Positions 59,594 through 64,000 of a stretch of DNA of 64,000 nt are shown here, one piece after another. The notes beneath the pieces were generated by a model. The model was given only the letters and a program-made list of their open reading frames with translations, was not told where the DNA came from and made no database searches. Source of the stretch: Streptomyces sp. JJ38 (GTDB taxonomy: Bacteria > Actinomycetota > Actinomycetes > Streptomycetales > Streptomycetaceae). Location of the stretch: contig NZ_JABLSI010000023.1 of the NCBI RefSeq assembly GCF_019303475.1, positions 27,970-91,969 on the forward strand. The letters run 5' to 3'. The position numbers and the translations under genes were made by a program. The number at the start of each line of letters is the position of its first letter. Position 1 is the first letter of the stretch.

Positions 59594-60838
59594 TCACGAG
59601 GACGGTGTGAGCCGCACCGGGAGGACGGGGACGCTGTTGCCGACGAAGCTGCCGCGCCGGGGCAGCTCGTCCTCGTCCACGGCCACCGTGAGCTGCGGGA
59701 AGCGTGTGAACAGCGCCTCCAGCGCGATCGCCGCCTCCATTCGGGCAAGCGGCGCGCCGATGCAGAAGTGGGCGCCGTGGCCGAAGGACAGGTGCCGGTT
59801 CTGGGCGCGCGTGACGTCGAACACGTCGGCGTCGTCGCCGTGGGCCCGCGGGTCGCGGCCGGCGCCCGAGTACCCGGCCAGGACGGGGGTGCCCTGGGGG
59901 ATCACGGTGCCGTCCACGGTGAGGTCGCGGGTGGGGTAGCGGAAGGGGAAGTAGCTCACCGGGCTGTCCCAGCGCATCGTCTCCTCGACGACGTCCGCCC
60001 AGCTCGCCTTCCCGGCCTGCACCAGGTCGAGCTGGTCGCGGTGGGCGGACAGGGCGCGGACGGCGTTGGTGAGGAGGTTCAGCGTGGTCTCGTGGCCGGC
60101 GATGACGAGGAGGAGCAGGGTGCCGATGAGCTCCTGCTCGCTGAGCCGGTCCCCGTCCTCCGCACGGGCGGCGATGAGGGCGCTGGTGAGGTCGTCGCCC
60201 GGGTCGGCCATGCGGGCGGCGGCGACCTGGCCGAGGACCTCGATCGTCTCCTGGTTGGCCTTGAGCACCTCGGCCGGGGCCAGGCTGGTGCTGACGACGC
60301 GGTTGGACAGGGCGTGCAGCCGTTCGCCCTGTTCGGCGTCCACCCCGAGCAGCCGGCAGATGACGCCCATGGGCAGGGGCATGGCGAAGTTGCGCCGCAG
60401 GTCGACGGTGCCGTCCGTGCTCTCCCGGGCCGCCTGCTCCAGCCGGTCCAGCAGGGTGGCGGCCAGCTCCTCGACGCCGGGGCGCAGCGCCTCGACCCGG
60501 CGGGCGGTGAACGCGCGGCTCACCAGGGAGCGCAGTCTTCGGTGGTCGGCGCCGTCGGCCGTCGTCATGCTCCGCACGGTGGCGAAGGTCCGCATCGGCC
60601 AGCCCTCGGGGATCTCGCCCTTCTGCAGGGCGGCGAAGTGCTGGGCGTCCTTGGCCACGTCGGGGTGGGCCAGGAACTCCTTCAGCTCCTCGTGGCCCAG
60701 CACCAGCATGCCCTCGACGTCGTCGGGCAGCAGCACGGGGACGACGGCGCCCCGCTCGGCGCGCAGCCGGGCGTTGGCGGCGTGCGGGCAGCCGCCGTGT
60801 GGGTCGAGGCGGTGCGGTGCGGGGTGGTCCTGGGTCAT
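59594..60838 (-). CDS. Cytochrome P450 (conservon-associated, second)
   Basis: The 414-residue soluble bacterial P450 has the I-helix motif VIAGHETTLN, the ExxR element in EETMRW, and the heme-binding FGHGAHFCIGAPLARME with its Cys ligand. All catalytic motifs are canonical. ATG 60838 overlaps the stop of the upstream P450 by 4 nt, making it the last gene of the cvn operon. The substrate is unknown; no biosynthetic genes flank it here. Confidence 0.95.
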   Translation of the reverse strand: MTQDHPAPHRLDPHGGCPHAANARLRAERGAVVPVLLPDDVEGMLVLGHEELKEFLAHPDVAKDAQHFAALQKGEIPEGWPMRTFATVRSMTTADGADHRRLRSLVSRAFTARRVEALRPGVEELAATLLDRLEQAARESTDGTVDLRRNFAMPLPMGVICRLLGVDAEQGERLHALSNRVVSTSLAPAEVLKANQETIEVLGQVAAARMADPGDDLTSALIAARAEDGDRLSEQELIGTLLLLVIAGHETTLNLLTNAVRALSAHRDQLDLVQAGKASWADVVEETMRWDSPVSYFPFRYPTRDLTVDGTVIPQGTPVLAGYSGAGRDPRAHGDDADVFDVTRAQNRHLSFGHGAHFCIGAPLARMEAAIALEALFTRFPQLTVAVDEDELPRRGSFVGNSVPVLPVRLTPSS

Positions 60839-62181
60839 CGGGTCTCTCCCTGGTGCTGGGCCGGCTGTGGCATGGGCGGGTGGTGGACGGGCGGCGGGGA
60901 GCCGGAGGCGGGCGGCGTGGCCGGGAGCTGCGGTTCGGCGAATCGGACCGGGAGCGCGGCCAGCCCCTTGGACCATGGCGACTTGACCCAGGCCAGCTCG
61001 TGCTCGGACACCGACAACTCCATGTCCGGCAGCCGGTGCCGGACGGTGTCCACCGCGGTGCGGGTGATGAGCCGCGCCGGATCCTGGGCGGGGCAGGCGT
61101 GCGGCCCGGCGCCGAAGGCGAGGTGGGAGCGGTTGCCGATGACCGGGCGGCCGTCGCCGGGCAGCACGGCGGGGTCGGCGTTGGCCGCCGCGAGGCCGAG
61201 GACCAGCATGTCGCCGGCCCGGATGTCCTGGCCGCCGAAGCTCAGGTCGCGGGTGGCGTAGCGGGCGGGGAAGTTCTGTGTCGGGGGGAAGCGCCACAGC
61301 ACCAGGTCGAGCGCGTCGTCCACGGTGAGGTGACCGCCGGTGAGCGAGGAGCGGAAGGCCGGGTCGGTGAGCAGGATGCGCAGCGTGGTGGCGATCCAGT
61401 TCACCGTGGTCTGGTTGCCGGCGACGAACATCACCACGAGGTTGTGGAGGACCTCCTCGTCGGTCAGCCGGGCCGGGTGGCCGAGGAGCGCCGAGGTCAC
61501 GTCGTTGCCCGGGGTGCGCCGTTTGTCCTCGATGAGCTGCCCGAGGATCTCGCCCATGCGGCGGCTGGCGTTGGCCGAGTCGGCGTTGGCGCCGACGGTT
61601 CCGGCGATGGCGTGCACGAGGCGCTGCCCGGTGCGTTCGTCCAGGCCCAGCAGCCGGGTGATCACCTCCATCGGCAGCTTGCGCGCGAAGTGCGGGACGA
61701 GGTCGGCCTCGCCGCGCTCCGCGAAGGTGGAGATGAGCCGCTCGGCCGTCGCCCGCACCGTGCGGCGCAGTTCGTGCCCGTTGATGCGGGACAGGGCGTC
61801 CGAGACGGCCGCCCGCATGCGGCGGTGCTGCTGGCCGTCGGCGAACAGCAGGGCGGGCCGCCAGCCGACCATGGGCAGGATCGGCGAGTCGGCGGGCACC
61901 CGGCCCTCGCGCAGCAGCGTCCAGCGGCGCGGGTCGTGGGAGAAGTCCTGCTCCTCGCGGGTGAGGCGTAGGAGTTCGCGGTGGCCGAGCACCAGCCAGG
62001 CGTCGATGCCGGGGGCGAGGGTCACCGGGGCGACCGGACCGTGCCGCAGCCGCAGCTCCTCGTAGAGCCCGGGCATCGCGTCGCCGTCCAGGTGCGGCCC
62101 GTACAGCGCGGTGGCCGGGCAGCGGCCCGTGCCGGGCGCGGCCGGCCGGTCGTGACGGGGATCGGGACGGGGACTCGTCAT
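60835..62181 (-). CDS. Cytochrome P450 (conservon-associated, first, atypical motifs)
   Basis: The 448-residue P450-fold protein deviates at two key places. The I-helix reads VAGNQTTVN, so the usual acid of the acid-alcohol pair is Gln. The heme loop reads FGAGPHACPAQ, keeping the Cys ligand but lacking the Gly two positions after it. Conservon P450s (CvnE type) often diverge this way. A proline-rich tail (residues 425-448) is extra. It overlaps the GTPase gene and the next P450 by 4 nt each. Confidence 0.92.
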   Translation of the reverse strand: MTSPRPDPRHDRPAAPGTGRCPATALYGPHLDGDAMPGLYEELRLRHGPVAPVTLAPGIDAWLVLGHRELLRLTREEQDFSHDPRRWTLLREGRVPADSPILPMVGWRPALLFADGQQHRRMRAAVSDALSRINGHELRRTVRATAERLISTFAERGEADLVPHFARKLPMEVITRLLGLDERTGQRLVHAIAGTVGANADSANASRRMGEILGQLIEDKRRTPGNDVTSALLGHPARLTDEEVLHNLVVMFVAGNQTTVNWIATTLRILLTDPAFRSSLTGGHLTVDDALDLVLWRFPPTQNFPARYATRDLSFGGQDIRAGDMLVLGLAAANADPAVLPGDGRPVIGNRSHLAFGAGPHACPAQDPARLITRTAVDTVRHRLPDMELSVSEHELAWVKSPWSKGLAALPVRFAEPQLPATPPASGSPPPVHHPPMPQPAQHQGETR

Positions 62182-62819
62182 TGCGGCTCCGCGGCGTTGA
62201 TGAGGTGGGTGACGAGGGCGATGAGCGCCCGCACGGAGGAGTGGTGCTCCCGGGCGTCGCACACGACGAGGGGCGTCTCGGGCAGCAGGTCCAGGGCCTC
62301 GCGCAGCCGGTGCTCGCCGTGCTCCGGGCTGTCGGGGAAGGCGTTGACGGCGACGGCGAACGGCAGCCCCATGTCCTCCAGATGGCCGAGGGCGTCGAAG
62401 GACGCCGCCAGGTCGCGGGTGTCGACGAGGGCGAGGGCGCCGAGCGCGCCACGGGCCAGCTCCCGCCAGGCGGGCAGGAAGCGCGGCTGGCCGGGGGTGC
62501 CGAAGAGGTAGAGCACCAGTTCGCCGTCGATGGTGATGCGGCCGAAGTCCAGGGCGACGGTCGTCGTGGTCTTCGTCCGCTCGCCGCCGTGGTCGACCCG
62601 CGCCCCGGCCTGGCTCATGACGGCCTCGGTGGACAGCGGTCGGATCTCCGAGACGGTGCCGATCAGCGTCGTCTTGCCCACGCCCAGCGGGCCGACGACG
62701 AGGATCTTCGCGGCACCGGCCACGCTGGAGCGCACGTAGTGCTGCTCCTGCCCGGCCGTCGCGTGCGCGGGCGGCGGCCGGTGGGCGGCCGGCGGTTCAG
62801 AGGCGGCTTTCGAGCCCAT
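62178..62819 (-). CDS. Conservon GTPase (CvnD-type)
   Basis: The 213-residue small GTPase is related to MglA/Ras-like proteins. G1 is GPLGVGKTT, G3 LFGTPGQPRF, and the G4 region reads VNAFPDS instead of NKxD, as usual for the CvnD family. A Pro/Ala-rich N-terminal extension of about 35 residues precedes the G domain. The start overlaps the DUF742 gene by 23 nt. In other streptomycetes the GTPase forms a membrane complex with the other Cvn proteins. Confidence 0.93.
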   Translation of the reverse strand: MGSKAASEPPAAHRPPPAHATAGQEQHYVRSSVAGAAKILVVGPLGVGKTTLIGTVSEIRPLSTEAVMSQAGARVDHGGERTKTTTTVALDFGRITIDGELVLYLFGTPGQPRFLPAWRELARGALGALALVDTRDLAASFDALGHLEDMGLPFAVAVNAFPDSPEHGEHRLREALDLLPETPLVVCDAREHHSSVRALIALVTHLINAAEPQ

Positions 62820-63174
62820 GGAGGACCTTTCTGAGCATGGTCACATCGGCGCGTTCGGCGACCGGGACGGGCGGGCGGGCCTTGACGAGGCCCCAGTCGA
62901 TGAGATCGGCCAGCAGCACCTGCACCACCGACGGCGGCTGGCCCAGGTGGGCGGCGGCCTCCGCCACCGACAGCAGACCCTGGCACTCCGCCAGGATGCG
63001 CCGGTGCTCGGGCTGCAGCCGGACGCCTCCCGGGGCGGTGGCGGCCTCCGCCGGACGCGTCGCCATCACCAGTGTCTCCCACGGCAGTTCGGCACGCGGG
63101 GCGCCGGAGCGACCGCCGGTGATGACGTAGGGGCGGACGGCCGACGTCGTCCGCTCCTCCCGTGCGCCCGTCAT
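62797..63174 (-). CDS. DUF742 protein (CvnC-type)
   Basis: The 125-residue conservon component has the typical RPYVITGGRS start and LQPEHRRILAECQGLLSVAEAAAHL winged-helix-like segment. It ends DLIDWGLVKARPPVPVAE plus a leucine-rich C-terminus. It is coupled to the Roadblock gene by a 4-nt overlap. Confidence 0.94.
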   Translation of the reverse strand: MTGAREERTTSAVRPYVITGGRSGAPRAELPWETLVMATRPAEAATAPGGVRLQPEHRRILAECQGLLSVAEAAAHLGQPPSVVQVLLADLIDWGLVKARPPVPVAERADVTMLRKVLHGLESRL

Positions 63175-63617
63175 CGCGGCGGGCCCACCACATCCCGCGG
63201 TTGGCTGCTCAGGTGGGCGCCGATCTTCGCCACCAGGACCTGCATCTGCTGGGCGACGAGCCCGATGTCGGCGTTCAGGTCGGTGGCGACGCCCAGGTGA
63301 GCGCCGACCCCGGCGGCCGTGAAGAGGACGAAGCCGTGCTCCGACTCCAGCATGAGCTGCCGGACGCCGGCGCCCTCGCCGAAGACGAGGGACGCGGTGG
63401 AGCGGCTGGTCATCGTCATGGCGGCGCAGGCGGCGGCCAGCGACTCGGCCTCGTCGCGGCCGAGTTCCACCACGGCGCCGCTCAGCCCCTCGGCCGACGC
63501 GTGGCCCAGGTGCAGGCCGTCCTCGGAGAGTACGACGGCGTGCCGCACGCCGGGGATCTCCGTCAGCGGGCGCAGCATCCAGCCCAGGTCGGGAAGTCTC
63601 GTGATGGTGCCGGTCAC
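63171..63617 (-). CDS. Roadblock/LC7-domain protein (CvnB-type)
   Basis: The 148-residue Roadblock/LC7 protein probably acts as a regulator of the conservon GTPase. It contains LGWMLRPLTEIPGVRHAVVLSEDGLHLG and the C-terminal helix VAQQMQVLVAKIGAHL. Start GTG 63617 overlaps the sensor kinase stop as GTGA. Confidence 0.94.
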   Translation of the reverse strand: MTGTITRLPDLGWMLRPLTEIPGVRHAVVLSEDGLHLGHASAEGLSGAVVELGRDEAESLAAACAAMTMTSRSTASLVFGEGAGVRQLMLESEHGFVLFTAAGVGAHLGVATDLNADIGLVAQQMQVLVAKIGAHLSSQPRDVVGPPR

Positions 63618-64000
63618 GCCGGGCCCCCTTCGTCTCGGTCGGTGTGGTGGGTGTCCCGCGCCCGTGTGCCGGGCGCTCCGGTGTCGTGCGGCGCGGCGTC
63701 GTGCGCTGCTGCGTCGCGGGGCGCGGTGGCCTGCGCCCCGGTGCCGCCCGGCCCGGCCGGCTCCGGGGCGTCCGGGCGCGGCCCGGAGTGCTGGTCGGCG
63801 TACGGGTCGGCATGGCGGTCGGGGCGGCGGCCGGGGTACGGGTCGCTCTCGGCCGCCTGCTCCCGCCCGCGGCGGGAGCCGGAGACCACGCTGGCCACCG
63901 AGGCCCGGGCGGCGTCGGGGGACCACTCCCGGGCGGGCGGCCGGGGCGGCGGAGCGTCCGCCGGGGCCGGGCGCTCCGGCGGCAGCGGCGCGGCGGCCGG
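63614..64000 (-). CDS. Conservon sensor-kinase-like protein (CvnA-type), 3' part only
   Basis: About 128 C-terminal residues are in the window. They are low-complexity and Pro/Ala/Asp/His-rich, with ARASVASVVSGSRRGREQAA, the C-terminal helix typical of CvnA nitrate-sensing histidine-kinase-like proteins. The kinase domains lie beyond base 64000, so the assignment rests mainly on operon position. Confidence 0.8.
   Translation of the reverse strand, partial: PAAAPLPPERPAPADAPPPRPPAREWSPDAARASVASVVSGSRRGREQAAESDPYPGRRPDRHADPYADQHSGPRPDAPEPAGPGGTGAQATAPRDAAAHDAAPHDTGAPGTRARDTHHTDRDEGGPA

Overview
The window is very GC-rich chromosomal DNA with frequent GTG starts and many 4-nt ATGA/GTGA gene overlaps. 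Gene content is that of an actinomycete, most likely Streptomyces or a close relative: lepA/rpsT, hrcA-dnaJ with a CIRCE operator, phoH-ybeY-era, recO-uppS, a zinc uptake/Zur cluster, a conservon (cvn) operon, an Rpf cell-wall hydrolase under a c-di-AMP riboswitch, and helR behind a rifamycin-associated element. I found no rRNA, tRNA or CRISPR array.

Layout. 1-3488: 5' part of a fatty acyl-CoA ligase gene, lepA, and divergent rpsT. 3489-8293: an AT-richer stretch and a two-gene teichoic-acid-type glycosyltransferase cassette that looks acquired. 8338-16956: hemW, DUF3097, an MBL hydrolase, then hrcA-dnaJ-nitronate monooxygenase-rsmE-HIT-RNase Z. 17190-23372: a GH4 / PfkB kinase divergent pair, a lipoprotein tripeptidyl-peptidase-like hydrolase and a two-component system. 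23486-28753: phoH-ybeY-CNNM protein-lipoprotein-degenerate deaminase-era. 28806-35752: a TerB-like protein, leuA with a leader peptide and attenuator, an emfourin-like protein, recO, uppS, a YcxB-like protein and glyS. 35893-40416: candidate Zur boxes, znuACB, zur, dusB. 40362-47512: a GH63-like hydrolase, ppdK, a TnpB relic, and a DUF6817-like/ketopantoate reductase fusion. 47590-51871: Rpf-LysM-M23 hydrolase with riboswitch, and helR with its RAE.

52072-54872 is the most unusual part. Four tightly packed genes encode a WXG100-like protein, a protein with a helical WxG-type N-terminal half and a C-terminal papain-like cysteine-peptidase domain (Cys344/His464/Asn480), a lipoprotein with the features of a chagasin-family (I42) inhibitor of papain-like peptidases, and an unknown protein. 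I read this as a type VII-secreted protease effector with a surface-anchored chagasin-like immunity protein. This is inference from sequence and needs testing.

55211-59577 is an assimilatory nitrite reductase operon (FAD-oxidoreductase, nirB, nirD) preceded by a four-half-site GlnR-like operator. 59594-64000 is a conservon operon: sensor-kinase 3' part, Roadblock, DUF742, GTPase and two P450s, translationally coupled almost throughout. Housekeeping blocks dominate; the accessory candidates are 4269-8293, 45500-45720 and 51849-54872.
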